A stretch of DNA of 60,988 bases, taken from an uncultured Erwinia sp. (lineage in GTDB: Bacteria; Pseudomonadota; Gammaproteobacteria; Enterobacterales; Enterobacteriaceae). The notes below the pieces were generated by a model. It was not told the origin of the DNA and ran no database searches. It worked only from the letters and a program-made list of their open reading frames with translations. The stretch lies in assembly GCA_913775305.1 (NCBI GenBank), contig CAJYIY010000122.1, positions 1 to 60,988 of the forward strand. Reading direction: 5' to 3'. Made by a program: the position numbers and the translations under genes. This document shows positions 18,850 through 29,105 of this stretch, piece after piece. Positions within the stretch are counted from its first letter, which is position 1. The number at the start of each line of letters is the position of its first letter.

Positions 18850-19197
18850 TTATTCCCCGGCCTCTCTTTGCAGCCAGTCACCGCTTACGATGCGCTTTCT
18901 GCCTGAGACGGAACGCTGATACACGTACAGCCATGCACTACCGTAAGGGGTTTGTAACAGCTCTCGCTTATACTCACCGCCGGTTTCTCGCAGAGCATCC
19001 AGCTCGCCCAGGGTTGAGGCATCGATCCGATAAACTTCACAATAGACCCTGCCCTCACCCGGGACCACGCCCGGGTAATGGCCAAGGCTGTAGAGCTCAT
19101 AGCCGTCGATCTCATGATCGCCCAACCACTGCCCGTTCGTCATCCAGTGACTGTTACCTTGCTTGCGTCGCAGACTGCCGTAAACAATTATTCGCAT
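18850..19197 (-). CDS. ytfP: Gamma-glutamylcyclotransferase-like protein YtfP
   Basis: This 115-residue member of the GGCT-like superfamily has the N-terminal substrate-binding motif VYGSLRR and a later glutamate in GGEYKREL at the expected active-site position. The physiological substrate of YtfP is not established. Its ATG is only 2 bp downstream of the tamB stop, and tamA-tamB-ytfP form one minus-strand unit as in E. coli. It may simply travel with the Tam operon. Confidence 0.93.
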   Translation of the reverse strand: MRIIVYGSLRRKQGNSHWMTNGQWLGDHEIDGYELYSLGHYPGVVPGEGRVYCEVYRIDASTLGELDALRETGGEYKRELLQTPYGSAWLYVYQRSVSGRKRIVSGDWLQREAGE

Positions 19198-19199
19198 TG

Positions 19200-22100
19200 C
19201 TAGAACTCAAACTGATAAAGCACATCCAGAGCCTGATCTATGCCAGACACTGCTTCCAAATAGAGTTTGGGCATCAGGCGATAACGCAGAGTTAACGTCG
19301 CCAGTGAATCAAATATGCCAACACCATATTTTACCTGTAGACCCGGCAGCACATAGCCGCTGACCTGCACCTGCTGGCTGTCGCCAACACCTGCAGTATC
19401 CAGCGCCAGATTGCTGACACCGAAGGCCTCGCCGATTTTACCCACAACTTGACCACTTTGTGCAACCCCCAATCCCACCAGCGCTGAAGTTAATGCGTCA
19501 CTGTCGCTGCCGCTGGTCTGCAAGCCCTGCCCGCGCAGCAGATAGGAAAGCGCTTCCTGCTGGGACATCGCCGGGTCGGAGAAGACTTCCGCCTTCGGTT
19601 CGTCCGCCAGCCCGGTCACCCGGACGCCTGCGGTCACATCATCTTCGGTGGCTTCCGGATTACGGATCGCTTCAATGTTGAGATACGGTTGATCCGGTGG
19701 ACCGGCAAACTGCAATTCTCCTTTACGAACAATCAAATCCTGGCCATAGGCATGGAAGCGGCCGGACGGAATGTTAATCTGACCGTTCAGGCCGAGTCCG
19801 CGTTTATCCTGCACCAGTTTCAGATCGCCATTCAGCTTCGCCTTCAGCCCAAAAGCACTGAGGCGCACATCGTCACCAACGTGGATAACCAGGTTGCTGT
19901 TGATCGGAATTGAGGTGGATTTCGGCGCAATCGGCTGCAGGTTTTTGTCCAGCAGCACCTCATCCGAAGACACGCCGACGGCGCTTTCCGGCACTTCCTG
20001 CACCGTAATCCGCGCCCACGGAATATCAACCCGGCCATCAAGATTGAACATGTCCGGCGTGGCTTCGAATACCAGGTCCGGCGAAACGTCCATCCGCACC
20101 ATCGGCGGTACGGTCACCCGTACCCGATCGCCCCTGGCCGCGACTCTTGCCCGCCAGGCATTCAGCTGGCTCCAGTCGGCATTACCGTTAAGCGCAATCT
20201 GGCCCCGCGATGTCTGAATAACCCCTTCCAGCGTTGACCCCGTACCGTTAAACAGCATGGAGAGGTTGGCGGTGGTCAGATCCACCGGCATAAAGCTGCC
20301 TTCCACGTCCACGTTACGCAGACTAAGCTGGCCAAACACCTGCGGCTTTTGCAGATTGCCCCCCAGGCGGAGGTTGCTGTTTAACACCCCGCTGACTTTC
20401 TCACCCTGCATCAGCGCCGGATTGAGCATCGCCAGCGACAGCCTGGTGATATTGACGTTGCCGGAGAGCGTACGACGCCCCTGCGGATCGGCAATCTGCA
20501 CGTTGCCATCCAGCTGGCCGTTGTTGGCAATGCGGATCAGCCAGTCGAGCTGCGCACGGCCATTTTTCAGCGCCGCATTCAGGTTCAGGGTATCAAAGGC
20601 GATCGGCAGCGTATTCCCCTGCACATCCTGAGCGACTTTCACCCCGTTGCCCTTCAGCGAAATACGTCCGGTTGGCAGGGCGCCATCGGCGGTCCAGCTG
20701 ACATCGGCATCACCGCTGAAAGAGCCATTCAGCGCTGTCTCTTCCGGCATAAACGGTTTGATCATCGCCAGATCAAAGCGATTGAGCACCACCCGCGCGC
20801 GGCCGGACGGACCGGCTTCTACCGTCTGGGGAACGCACAGCTCGGCGTTGGGGTTCTGCCAGCAGTGCGGTCCGATGCTGATGGTCTGTTTGCTGTTGAG
20901 GTAGTCCAGGGCGATCGCGCGGGTTAACCGCCATTCACCCACCGGCGTGTCGAAGCGGGTGTTGTTGAGCGTGCCCTGCCAACGCTGTGTGGCACGGTCA
21001 AAGCTGCCGTTCAGCGCCAGCTGGCCGGAAACCGGTTCACCCTGCACAGTCAGCTTCAGCTGATGCTGCTTCTCGCTGCCGCTGGCATCCAGCACCAGCT
21101 GCGAAAGGGTCAGCGCATCCTGCTTAACCTGATCGACTCGCAGATTCAGCTTGCCCTGAATCTGCTCACCGGAGCTGACATCGCCTTTCAGCAGCACGCG
21201 GCCAATACGCAGTTCCTGCCAGCGCAGCCCGCTGGCGGTCAGATCGGCCAGCAGCTGTGGGGTTTTCAGATCGCCGCGGGCGCGGAGGGTCCCTTTGGCT
21301 ACACCGCCAAGGCCCGGCAGCGCATTATCCAGATGTTGAGCGTCGATATCCGCATCCAGATTCAGCTTGTCGCCCAGCGAACCTTTCAGGTTCACGTTAT
21401 TGCGCCCCAGAATCAGCTTAATGCCGGGAATATCCCACTGGTTGTAGCTGTTGCCGTACAGCGTGCCGTCGGCGCTAATCGCATTGTTACGTACGTTGCC
21501 GCGCAGCTTCAGCTCCGGCACGCGCATCTGCCAGCTACCGCCGTACAAACTGCCGCGCGTGGTTATTTTACCGTCCAGCTTCGCGGGCCAGTCCGGATAC
21601 TGCTTCGCGGTGTTGATGCCGTTCAGGATCAGCTCGCTGTTCCAGCTGATGGCCTTGCTCCAGTCCACCATCGCTTTCAGATCGGCGGTACCCTGCAGCG
21701 CAGCCAGCCTCAGTTTTTCTATTGAGAGCTGCTCAACGTTGCCCTTGCCATCAAGGGTAACCGTGGCGGGCGGCACGCCCTGCCCCTGTAGCGCGGCCTT
21801 CAGCGACATCACATAGTCGGTCGCCTTGCCCTTGAAGCTGAAGTGGAAGTTATCCGCCTCGTACTGCGTTTCTCCCGACAGTGGCCAGCGCAGCTGAGGG
21901 CTTTGCAGCGTCATATTCAGCGGCAGGCCCGCTTCGGCCAGCCGGGTATCGGCATCCAGCTGCGCGCCCACCGGACCAGAAAGATTCAGCGCCAGGGTCA
22001 GTGTGTCGCGCAGCTGGCCTCCCAGCGCCATTTTGATCTTTTCGCCCTTCAGCGGCTCAATGTTCATCTCACCGTTGAGGGTGAGGTTCACCGGCCAGTT

Positions 22101-22973
22101 GCCGCTCAGCGTGGCCTCTCCCTGCGCGTTCAGCTGTCCCTGAAGCGCATCCACGTCCAGCGTTTGCAGCGCCAGATGGTTGTTCTCGGTTACCGCTTTC
22201 ACCAACAGGCGGTTAACGGTGATATCGGTATCGCCGGTCAGACGTAGTTGTTCACCGAGAATCTGCTGTACGTTAACGTCCAGCGGCAACGTGAATTCCG
22301 GGAGGTTCGGCAGCAGCGGCTGTTCGAACATCGCTTTCAGCGTTTCGCCCAGCGGTTTTTCTTCCGGCTGAGGATGCTGAATTTTCGGCTCTACGATTTC
22401 TTCCTGGGCAACTTTCGCCACCTTCGGCAGGGCAATCAGCAGCCCCTGAATATGGGTTGGCGTCAGCGTCATGCCGCGCCCTTCCCAGTGCATACCGCTG
22501 GTAAAGTCCGCCAGCGAAACCGCCGTATCGTCAATCTTTACGTTAATATTGTGCAGCGCCAGCCGGCTCAGCGTCAGCGGGTACGGCGTGCTGATTTCGC
22601 CGATCGGCGAATCGTCCTCAACCGGTGGCGTGTCCGATGTCGCCAGCTTTTTGCTGTCCACCGCCACATAAACGTCTTTCAGCGACAGGTCGTTAACGCA
22701 GAATGCACTCTGCTTCAGGCAGCCCAGCCGCAGCGCCAGATGAAGCTCTCCGGCGTCAACCGATACGCCGGGCATCTCGTATTTGACGCCCTTCAGCGTC
22801 AGATCGCGCCAGCCGCCGTTGACCTGCTGGATATCCAGCCCTGGTACCCAGCGGGCGGCGGCGTTCAGCGTCAGATGCAGGCCGCTGGTGGTACCCAGCA
22901 GAAACGCCATGCCGCCCAGCAGCAGGACAATAAAAATAAGAATGCCCGTCAGGCCCTTTTTCCACCACGTCAT
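19200..22973 (-). CDS. tamB: Translocation and assembly module inner-membrane component TamB
   Basis: TamB is an AsmA-like bridge protein anchored in the inner membrane that spans the periplasm and works with TamA in outer-membrane protein assembly and phospholipid transport. The 1257 residues (E. coli 1259) start with one signal-anchor helix (about residues 7-28). A very long beta-rich region of repeating strands follows. The conserved DUF490 C terminus includes [19 protein letters not shown] and the terminal strand ending LDVLYQFEF. Its ATG overlaps the tamA stop by 4 bp. Confidence 0.96.
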   Translation of the reverse strand: MTWWKKGLTGILIFIVLLLGGMAFLLGTTSGLHLTLNAAARWVPGLDIQQVNGGWRDLTLKGVKYEMPGVSVDAGELHLALRLGCLKQSAFCVNDLSLKDVYVAVDSKKLATSDTPPVEDDSPIGEISTPYPLTLSRLALHNINVKIDDTAVSLADFTSGMHWEGRGMTLTPTHIQGLLIALPKVAKVAQEEIVEPKIQHPQPEEKPLGETLKAMFEQPLLPNLPEFTLPLDVNVQQILGEQLRLTGDTDITVNRLLVKAVTENNHLALQTLDVDALQGQLNAQGEATLSGNWPVNLTLNGEMNIEPLKGEKIKMALGGQLRDTLTLALNLSGPVGAQLDADTRLAEAGLPLNMTLQSPQLRWPLSGETQYEADNFHFSFKGKATDYVMSLKAALQGQGVPPATVTLDGKGNVEQLSIEKLRLAALQGTADLKAMVDWSKAISWNSELILNGINTAKQYPDWPAKLDGKITTRGSLYGGSWQMRVPELKLRGNVRNNAISADGTLYGNSYNQWDIPGIKLILGRNNVNLKGSLGDKLNLDADIDAQHLDNALPGLGGVAKGTLRARGDLKTPQLLADLTASGLRWQELRIGRVLLKGDVSSGEQIQGKLNLRVDQVKQDALTLSQLVLDASGSEKQHQLKLTVQGEPVSGQLALNGSFDRATQRWQGTLNNTRFDTPVGEWRLTRAIALDYLNSKQTISIGPHCWQNPNAELCVPQTVEAGPSGRARVVLNRFDLAMIKPFMPEETALNGSFSGDADVSWTADGALPTGRISLKGNGVKVAQDVQGNTLPIAFDTLNLNAALKNGRAQLDWLIRIANNGQLDGNVQIADPQGRRTLSGNVNITRLSLAMLNPALMQGEKVSGVLNSNLRLGGNLQKPQVFGQLSLRNVDVEGSFMPVDLTTANLSMLFNGTGSTLEGVIQTSRGQIALNGNADWSQLNAWRARVAARGDRVRVTVPPMVRMDVSPDLVFEATPDMFNLDGRVDIPWARITVQEVPESAVGVSSDEVLLDKNLQPIAPKSTSIPINSNLVIHVGDDVRLSAFGLKAKLNGDLKLVQDKRGLGLNGQINIPSGRFHAYGQDLIVRKGELQFAGPPDQPYLNIEAIRNPEATEDDVTAGVRVTGLADEPKAEVFSDPAMSQQEALSYLLRGQGLQTSGSDSDALTSALVGLGVAQSGQVVGKIGEAFGVSNLALDTAGVGDSQQVQVSGYVLPGLQVKYGVGIFDSLATLTLRYRLMPKLYLEAVSGIDQALDVLYQFEF

Positions 22974-24709
22974 AGTTCAGGCCCCAGTCCAATGTAAAAC
23001 TGAATATCGCGATCGTCCCTGTCGCCGATAGGGCGGGCAATATCCACCTTGATAGGTCCTACCGGCGACTGCCAGCGCACGCCGAAGCCCGCGCCGGTTT
23101 TAAAGTTACTTTGTTTGATATCGTTAACGGCTTCACCGGAATCGACAAACACCGCGCCCCACCATTTGCCTGTGACATTGTACTGGTACTCCAGCGAGCC
23201 GGTGGCCAGCTTGGAAGCACCGGTGAGCTTGCCGTCGTCGTCGCGCGGCGAAATACCTTTGTATTTGTAACCACGGATGCTGCGATCGCCACCGGCGAAG
23301 AAGCGCAGGTCGGGCGGGACTTTTTCGAAGTCGTTGGTTTCAATCCAGCCGAGATTACCGCGCACCACGAACCGGTGCTTGTCTTCCAGGGTACGGATCC
23401 AGACGTTTTGCGCCTGTACCACCGCGAAGTCGACGTCCGATCCCCACGTGGTATCGGAAACGTCCAGCGAGTAGCGCTGCGAGTCGCCCCAGGTCGGCAT
23501 TAAGCCGCCGCGTGAACGGGTGCGGTTAACGCTGACGCCCGGATAAAGCAGCATTGTGGTATTAGTGACGCTGCCCTGAGTAAAGTGATCGAGGCTCCAG
23601 CGCAGATTAATCGCCCGCTGCCAGCCGCTGGAACTCTCCCAGTAGCGTGATGCCGCCAGCGTGCTGGAATCGGCTTTCGTATCGTTAAGATCGGTGCGTT
23701 TCAGGCCACCCTGGAACAGGTAATACTGTTCCAGCGGGTTTTTCAGTAAGGGGACTTTATAGCTGAAATCCAGCTGCTGTTCCGGGCCAGAGATATTGGC
23801 GCTGGTAGAGAAACTGTGTCCTCTGGAGTTAACCCACGGCTTTTTCCAGGTCGCTTTGACCCGCGGCCCAACGTCGGTAGAGTAGCCTACGCCGGTTTCA
23901 ATGGTATTTTCGGTGCGGGGCGTGACGACGCCGTGCAGCGGTAATATCTTGTTTTCACGGCTTTTATCAAACTCAGGTGCCACCACCACCGAGTTAAACC
24001 AGCCGGTGGCGGAGAGGCGGCGGTTGAGCTCGGCCAGGTCGCGTGATGTGTAGTAATCGCCCTGCTTAAACGGCAGCAGATTTTGCAGATAGTCCTCACG
24101 GATTTGCGAACCTTCAAACGTCACCGGGCCGAAGCGATAACGCTGGCCGCTGTCGTAATCAATATCCCAGAAGGCCTCTCGCCGCTCGACCGATACGCCG
24201 AGCTCACTTTTAAGATACTCACCGTCAAAGTAACCTTTGCGCAGCGCCAGGCCAGAAAGAGAACTTTTAAAGCTGTCATACTTACCGTGATTGAGTACGC
24301 TGCCAATCCTGGGTTTTCCGTCACGCACCAGCTGCTGCATGTCACTGTCGGTGCGCGCACCGCCGCGCAGGATAATGGTTTCACCCGCAATTTTCACCGG
24401 CTCTCCGGGAGTGACTTTGGCTATCAGCACCGGTCGCCCGCCCTTTGCCGGGGGGGGAAGCAGTTCAAAGTCGATCTGCGGCTCATAATACCCCAGCGCC
24501 TTCAGGCCCTCTTTCACCGCCACGCTGACGCGCGAGCGGAAGCGCCCGTCTGAGGTAACTTCATCATTGGTGATCGTGGATAAACGCGCCCTGACGTTCT
24601 TCTGTAGTTCTCCGGACAATCCTGTCACCTGCAAACGCACGTTGGCCGCTTCTGCGGCAGGTGCGGCGATCAGCAAACATGACATGCAATAGACATGAAT
24701 TCGTGGCAC
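22970..24709 (-). CDS. tamA: Outer-membrane translocation and assembly component TamA
   Basis: TamA is an Omp85-family 16-strand barrel partner of TamB. The 579-residue precursor has a signal peptide ending near [10 protein letters not shown], three POTRA domains (about residues 25-265) and a barrel with the L6 motif [17 protein letters not shown] 24709 is preferred as the start because GGGAG lies just upstream and it gives a compact signal peptide of E. coli size. An in-frame ATG at 24739 is possible but would lengthen the pre-sequence. Confidence 0.94.
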   Translation of the reverse strand: MPRIHVYCMSCLLIAAPAAEAANVRLQVTGLSGELQKNVRARLSTITNDEVTSDGRFRSRVSVAVKEGLKALGYYEPQIDFELLPPPAKGGRPVLIAKVTPGEPVKIAGETIILRGGARTDSDMQQLVRDGKPRIGSVLNHGKYDSFKSSLSGLALRKGYFDGEYLKSELGVSVERREAFWDIDYDSGQRYRFGPVTFEGSQIREDYLQNLLPFKQGDYYTSRDLAELNRRLSATGWFNSVVVAPEFDKSRENKILPLHGVVTPRTENTIETGVGYSTDVGPRVKATWKKPWVNSRGHSFSTSANISGPEQQLDFSYKVPLLKNPLEQYYLFQGGLKRTDLNDTKADSSTLAASRYWESSSGWQRAINLRWSLDHFTQGSVTNTTMLLYPGVSVNRTRSRGGLMPTWGDSQRYSLDVSDTTWGSDVDFAVVQAQNVWIRTLEDKHRFVVRGNLGWIETNDFEKVPPDLRFFAGGDRSIRGYKYKGISPRDDDGKLTGASKLATGSLEYQYNVTGKWWGAVFVDSGEAVNDIKQSNFKTGAGFGVRWQSPVGPIKVDIARPIGDRDDRDIQFYIGLGPEL

Positions 24710-25169
24710 GCGTACTCCCGTTTTTAGCCAGCCCACCATCCACCGGGCTTTATCTGTAATTATTCAATAGACTTCATGGAGTTTAACGTGCTCTCCGTTT
24801 CAAACAAGTTCCAACGCCGTATTTACGAAATGATTCCCGTTCGGAGGACTTTTTGCGGTTTCTTTTCCGGAACCCAGCTCGTAAAGTTGAGGTTGCCACA
24901 CCGCCGCAATTGTAAGCGCTCGTCGGCACGGTTATAATCACTGTTCAGGCTTTTCACAACCTGATAACCCTTCTGCCCCGGCGTACTTTGCCGAACTGGC
25001 GCAGACATTTTTGGCACGGATAGCCCTGTATGCTCAGTACGCTGAATGATGCAGAATCCCGTGCGCTGCCCAGGCCAAAAATGACAAGTGATTAACCCGG
25101 CCTCTCTTTATCCGCGCAGTGATGAAACTGAACGCCCATATTAGAGATGAGCCATTGTATGGATAGTGT
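24710..25169. other. Intergenic region between tamA and paeA; msrA absent
   Basis: These 460 bp between divergent genes contain no convincing reading frame. In E. coli this position holds msrA (peptide methionine sulfoxide reductase); no recognisable trace of it is visible in any frame. The interval must hold the promoters of both flanking genes, but I cannot assign them firmly. Confidence 0.6.
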
Positions 25170-26504
25170 ATGTTAGACAGCTTGCTTGTCATTTTACTGC
25201 TGATCGCGATCAGCTCATTCTTCTCCCTTTCAGAAATCTCTCTGGCAGCCGCCCGTAAAATCAAGCTGAAGATCATGGCGGATGAAGGCAACGTCAACGC
25301 CCAGCGCGTGCTGAAAATGCAGGAAACGCCAGGGATGTTCTTTACCGTCGTACAGATCGGCCTGAACGCCGTGGCGATCCTCGGCGGTATTGTGGGTGAT
25401 GCAGCTTTCTCCCCGGCTTTCAGCTCGCTGTTTGGACGGATAGTGGAGCCCGAACTGGCCGAACGCCTCAGCTTCATCTGCTCTTTCACCCTGGTGACCA
25501 GCCTGTTTATCCTCTTTGCCGATCTGTTCCCGAAACGTCTTGGAATGATTGCACCGGAAAGCGTGGCGCTGAAAATCATCAACCCGATGCGTTTCTGCCT
25601 GTTCCTGTTCCGCCCGCTGGTGTGGTTCTTTAACGGCGGGGCCAACATTATCTTCCGCCTGTTCAAGATCCCGCTGGTACGCAAAGACGACATCACTTCA
25701 GACGACATTTACGCGGTGGTGGAGGCTGGAGCGCTGGCAGGCGTGCTGCGCAAGCAGGAGCACGAGCTGATTGAAAACGTCTTTGAGCTGGAATCCCGTA
25801 CCGTGCCGTCGTCGATGACCTCGCGGGAAAACGTAGTCTGGTTCGATCTGCACGAGGATGAGGCCAGCCTGAAAGGCAAAATCGCTCAGCATCCCCACTC
25901 CAAGTTCCTGGTGTGTAATGAAGACATCGACCATATCGTCGGCTATGTCGATTCTAAGGAGCTGTTGCTGCGCGTGTTGGGTAATCAGAGCATGACCCTG
26001 AACAGCGGCCTGCAGATTCGTTCGGCGCTGATTGTGCCGGATACCCTGACGCTGTCTGAAGCACTGGAGAGCTTTAAAGCCGCCGGTGAAGACTTCGCCG
26101 TAATCATGAATGAATATGCGTTAGTGGTGGGGATCATTACGCTGAACGACGTGATGACAACGCTGATGGGCGATCTGGTTGGCCAGGGCATGGAAGAACA
26201 GATTGTTGCCCGTGATGAAAATTCATGGCTGGTTGAAGGCGGCACGCCCATCGATGATGTGATGCGCGTACTGGATATCGATGAGTTCCCGCAGTCAGGC
26301 AACTACGAGACGATTGGCGGGTTTATGATGTTTATGCTGCGTAAAATCCCGAAGCGCACGGATTTTGTGAAGTTCCACGGCTACAAGTTCGAGGTGGTGG
26401 ATATCGACAGCTACCGTATCGATCAGCTGCTGGTCACGCGGGTTGATGCCCGTCCGGCAGCTCCGGTCCTGCCCCGAGCTGCAGAGGCGGGTGCAGAAGA
26501 GTAA
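25170..26504 (+). CDS. paeA: CNNM/HlyC-CorC family polyamine exporter PaeA (YtfL)
   Basis: PaeA is an inner-membrane protein implicated in putrescine and cadaverine efflux under stationary-phase stress. The 444 residues contain a DUF21 (CNNM) membrane domain with four hydrophobic segments in about residues 1-160. A CBS-domain pair follows at about 205-335, and a C-terminal CorC/HlyC domain is recognisable by KFHGYKFEVVDIDSYRID. The start at 25170 (MLDSLLVILLLIAISSFFSL) matches the E. coli family start. Confidence 0.93.
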   Translation: MLDSLLVILLLIAISSFFSLSEISLAAARKIKLKIMADEGNVNAQRVLKMQETPGMFFTVVQIGLNAVAILGGIVGDAAFSPAFSSLFGRIVEPELAERLSFICSFTLVTSLFILFADLFPKRLGMIAPESVALKIINPMRFCLFLFRPLVWFFNGGANIIFRLFKIPLVRKDDITSDDIYAVVEAGALAGVLRKQEHELIENVFELESRTVPSSMTSRENVVWFDLHEDEASLKGKIAQHPHSKFLVCNEDIDHIVGYVDSKELLLRVLGNQSMTLNSGLQIRSALIVPDTLTLSEALESFKAAGEDFAVIMNEYALVVGIITLNDVMTTLMGDLVGQGMEEQIVARDENSWLVEGGTPIDDVMRVLDIDEFPQSGNYETIGGFMMFMLRKIPKRTDFVKFHGYKFEVVDIDSYRIDQLLVTRVDARPAAPVLPRAAEAGAEE

Positions 26505-26517
26505 GTTTTGCTGTCTG

Positions 26518-26625
26518 CTGTCAGCATTCAGATGCTGGCAGCGGAAGCCGAGTGCCCCTGTGAAATGCCGGGCTGCGGCGCGAGGGACGTTCGGGCACAG
26601 AGTCTGGTTCCCCGACGCCGCAGCC
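26518..26625. repeat. Two strong inverted repeats in the paeA-ytfK spacer
   Basis: The first hairpin is CTGTCAGCAT / ATGCTGGCAG (26518-26541) with a 4-base loop. The second is GGCTGCGGCG (26571-26580) with CGCCGCAGCC (26616-26625), extended inward by TCGGG/CCCGA. They lie 13 and 66 bases after the paeA stop and lack T tracts, so at least the second is not an ordinary terminator. The spacer has no reading frame I would support. A structured RNA or a small non-autonomous repeat are alternatives. Confidence 0.5.
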
Positions 26626-26665
26626 AAAGTACAGCCGACAACCCCAGCGAAAACCTGACGGCCAC

Positions 26666-26697
26666 AAAAAAGCCGCTCTGTTAAAAAAGTAGCGGCT
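26666..26697 (-). terminator. Rho-independent terminator of ytfK
   Basis: On the minus strand AGCCGCT pairs with AGCGGCT across a 13-base T-rich loop and is followed by TTTTTTG. It lies about 50 bases after the ytfK stop. Confidence 0.75.
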
Positions 26698-26745
26698 TCA
26701 AACTCCCGGCGACCAGACATCACACCCCAGCGTATCTTCCTGACA

Positions 26746-26952
26746 TTAGTTAAATTCTGTCTGGAGGCGCAGAACCTGACGGTTCACTTCTGACATCACA
26801 CTAAAATGCTGCTTATCTTTCACGCGAGGGAGCAGGATTTTTCCCTTATCAAACTCAAACGCGCCAACATCCTTAATATACAACCGACCACGAAACAGCG
26901 TCTTAACGTACTTAGCGACCTGAAGTGGGTTATAGCGTTGGAATATTTTCAT
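26746..26952 (-). CDS. ytfK: YtfK (DUF1107), activator of SpoT-dependent (p)ppGpp accumulation
   Basis: YtfK binds SpoT and tips it towards (p)ppGpp synthesis during phosphate or fatty-acid starvation in E. coli. The 68-residue protein [16 protein letters not shown]... is almost identical to the E. coli one through LRLQTEFN at the end. ATG 26952 is the E. coli start; an in-frame upstream extension adds 16 residues with no family support. It lies between paeA and ytfJ as in E. coli. Confidence 0.95.
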   Translation of the reverse strand: MKIFQRYNPLQVAKYVKTLFRGRLYIKDVGAFEFDKGKILLPRVKDKQHFSVMSEVNRQVLRLQTEFN

Positions 26953-27270
26953 TGTTGATGGTACTCCTGAATATTTAACGTACGCTCCGTCCGTCATCAA
27001 ATCAGAAACGAATCCATGAAGCGCAAAGCGATTAAACTATAGAACATAGATTGCTTTCCATGTCCTTATTTCCCAATTTTTTTACTACTTTTACACATCA
27101 TTACAGTGCACTATATCATTCAGGCGACAAGTGACAGTATAAACCTTCAGTCCGGCGGGTTTTGTGGTGTGCGTTGCAAAGATGTTATTTCAATGCGACA
27201 GCCGCATCATCCACACTTATTATGACAACTGCGTGAACAACTGGTCCGATCACACACCGTTGGAGCCATT
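26953..27270. other. Intergenic region between divergent ytfK and ytfJ
   Basis: These 318 bp are AT-rich and gene-free, with runs TTTTTTTACTACTTTTACAC near 27077. They must contain both promoters. A CTGTCAC on the minus strand near 27135 resembles half of a Pho box (ytfK belongs to the Pho regulon in E. coli), but the second half is poor, so I do not call a PhoB site. Confidence 0.4.
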
Positions 27271-27828
27271 ATGAGTAAATTTCGTCATGTCATAGCGCTG
27301 ACCTGCCTGCTGTTGCCGTTGATTGCCTGTGCGCACAATCTGACTGATAACCAGCGCGTCCCCCCGGTCGGTATCGCCGACAGAGGTGAACTGGTATACC
27401 AACAGGATAAGTTTAGCTACAAAAACTGGAACAGCGCACAGCTGCCGGGAAAAGTGCGAGTGATCCAGCATATTGCCGGTCGATCGTCGGCAAAGGAGCA
27501 AAATGCCGCACTGATTGAGGCCATTAAAGCCGCGAAGCTTCCTCACGATCGCTATCAGACCACCACCATTGTGAATACCGACGACGCTATTCCGGGCACA
27601 GGAATGTTTGTACGCAGCAGCATCGAAAGCAATAAAAAGCAGTTCCCGTGGTCGCAGTTTATTGTCGACAGTAACGGCAACGTGCTGCAGGCATGGCAGC
27701 TGCAGAGCGGTGGTTCAGCAATTATCGTGCTGGATAAAGAGGGCCGGGTCCGCTTCGCTAAAGACGGTGCGTTAACTCAGGATGACGTTAAGCAGGTGAT
27801 GACGCTGCTGCGGGATTTAATAAAATAA
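27271..27828 (+). CDS. ytfJ: Periplasmic thioredoxin-like protein YtfJ
   Basis: This 185-residue secreted protein of the YtfJ family has a thioredoxin-type fold with no classic CxxC pair and no settled function. The signal peptide MSKFRHVIALTCLLLPLIAC is followed by cleavage near CAHA/N-type residues (C-A-H-N here). Conserved blocks include GKVRVIQHIAGRSSAKEQN and PWSQFIVDSNGNVLQAWQL. The gene is monocistronic. Confidence 0.9.
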   Translation: MSKFRHVIALTCLLLPLIACAHNLTDNQRVPPVGIADRGELVYQQDKFSYKNWNSAQLPGKVRVIQHIAGRSSAKEQNAALIEAIKAAKLPHDRYQTTTIVNTDDAIPGTGMFVRSSIESNKKQFPWSQFIVDSNGNVLQAWQLQSGGSAIIVLDKEGRVRFAKDGALTQDDVKQVMTLLRDLIK

Positions 27829-28035
27829 ATCCGCCCGGCTGGAGAAAGCCCTCCCTCCAGCCGACACGGCTGACAGTCTGGTGCTCCAGACTGCCTCCGC
27901 TACCCGAATAAATATGGATGCCTGGTACTGTGGCGCATCCATGCTGGCGATCTGTCGTTCAGCGCGCGATCGCCACCGCCGGAGTACCAGGAGGTATAAA
28001 ACCGCGCTGCTGCCAGTCTCAGGTCTCAGCGGCGA

Positions 28036-28782
28036 TTAAAAAATTGAGACGCGGAATCCCGGGTTAAGGAAGGATTCGCGCGGCGTGTAGTCCAGCGTTT
28101 TCCCCTGCCAGTCATTGACGTGCGCGCCCGCCGCCAGCGCTACCGCATGGCCTGCGCCGGTATCCCAGATATTGGTCGGCCCAAAACGCGGATAAAGTTG
28201 CGCCTTGCCTTCGGCAACCAGGCAAAATTTCAGCGATGAGCCTATCGCCGTCGTCTGATGCTCGCCCATCTGCTCAAGGTACTCTTTCAGCTCCAGGTCA
28301 GATTTAGCGTGTGAACGACTGATCACCACCAGCGGCGGTCGCGCGTCGCGAACATGGATCTGCTCAGTATGACCGCCCTCTTCCTTCCAGGCTTTCCCTT
28401 CCGCAGCGGAATACATCACGCCCAGTACCGGTGCATACACCACGCCCAGCACCGGCTTCCCCTTATCAATCAGGGCAATATTGACGGTAAATTCACCGTT
28501 GCGCTTGATGAACTCTTTGGTGCCGTCCAGCGGGTCCACCAGCCAGTAGGTTTGCCAGCCCTGACGCGTCTGCCAGTCGGCCGGATCTTCCTCGGAAAGG
28601 ACCGGGATCTGCGGTGAAAGCGACCGCAGCCCGGCAACAATAATGTTATGTGCTGCAATGTCCGCCGCCGTCACCGGCGAATCATCGGATTTACGTTCCA
28701 CATCCACCGGCGTGGGTGCGTCATAAACCTTCATAATTGCATCACCTGCTTCACGTGCCAGCTGGCAAATTTGTTGTAACAC
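28036..28782 (-). CDS. cysQ: 3'(2'),5'-bisphosphate nucleotidase CysQ
   Basis: CysQ removes the 3'-phosphate from PAP/PAPS, protecting sulfate assimilation and RNA turnover from PAP build-up. The 248-residue inositol-monophosphatase-fold protein has metal-binding motifs [20 protein letters not shown] and [16 protein letters not shown] 28782 is selected: GGGAGG lies six bases upstream and it gives VLQQICQLA, the E. coli start. An in-frame ATG at 28836 adds 18 unsupported residues. cpdB is divergent, as in E. coli. Confidence 0.95.
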   Translation of the reverse strand: MLQQICQLAREAGDAIMKVYDAPTPVDVERKSDDSPVTAADIAAHNIIVAGLRSLSPQIPVLSEEDPADWQTRQGWQTYWLVDPLDGTKEFIKRNGEFTVNIALIDKGKPVLGVVYAPVLGVMYSAAEGKAWKEEGGHTEQIHVRDARPPLVVISRSHAKSDLELKEYLEQMGEHQTTAIGSSLKFCLVAEGKAQLYPRFGPTNIWDTGAGHAVALAAGAHVNDWQGKTLDYTPRESFLNPGFRVSIF

Positions 28783-29105
28783 TTTCCACCTCCCGCTCGA
28801 ATTCATACTGGCCTGCTGCCATCCGACAAATGCCAAAGCCCGCGACTAAGCAGAGCGATCCGCTGTAGCCGCTTAACCACAGGTAGCCATTGATTTTCAA
28901 AAGCATAGCGTAGAACGCCTCTGTGATGACACTGTTTTGGTTATTTTATGCCAAAACGCCAGGCGTTCCCCACCGTTCAGGGCTTTGCGACAAAATGCGG
29001 TTCATTACCTGCTTTTGATCACATTTCTCCAGGTCACAACGACAAGTTTTCATCATTTTTTGAGATGGTTATACAAAATAAGTCAGACAACCAGAGGGAG
29101 ATAAC
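28783..29105. promoter_or_regulatory. Divergent cysQ-cpdB regulatory region
   Basis: This 323-bp spacer has no supported gene. It contains a perfect inverted repeat GTTTTGG (28934-28940) / CCAAAAC (28951-28957) around an AT-rich centre, and GATCACATTTCTCCAGGTCACA near 29020-29038, which is not a good CRP site. cpdB has AGAGGGAGA as a ribosome-binding site just before its ATG. Confidence 0.4.

Noticed and set aside
27125..27145. Possible Pho box before ytfK
   Set aside because: Only one CTGTCA-like half is present; the second repeat is poor, so the site cannot be claimed.
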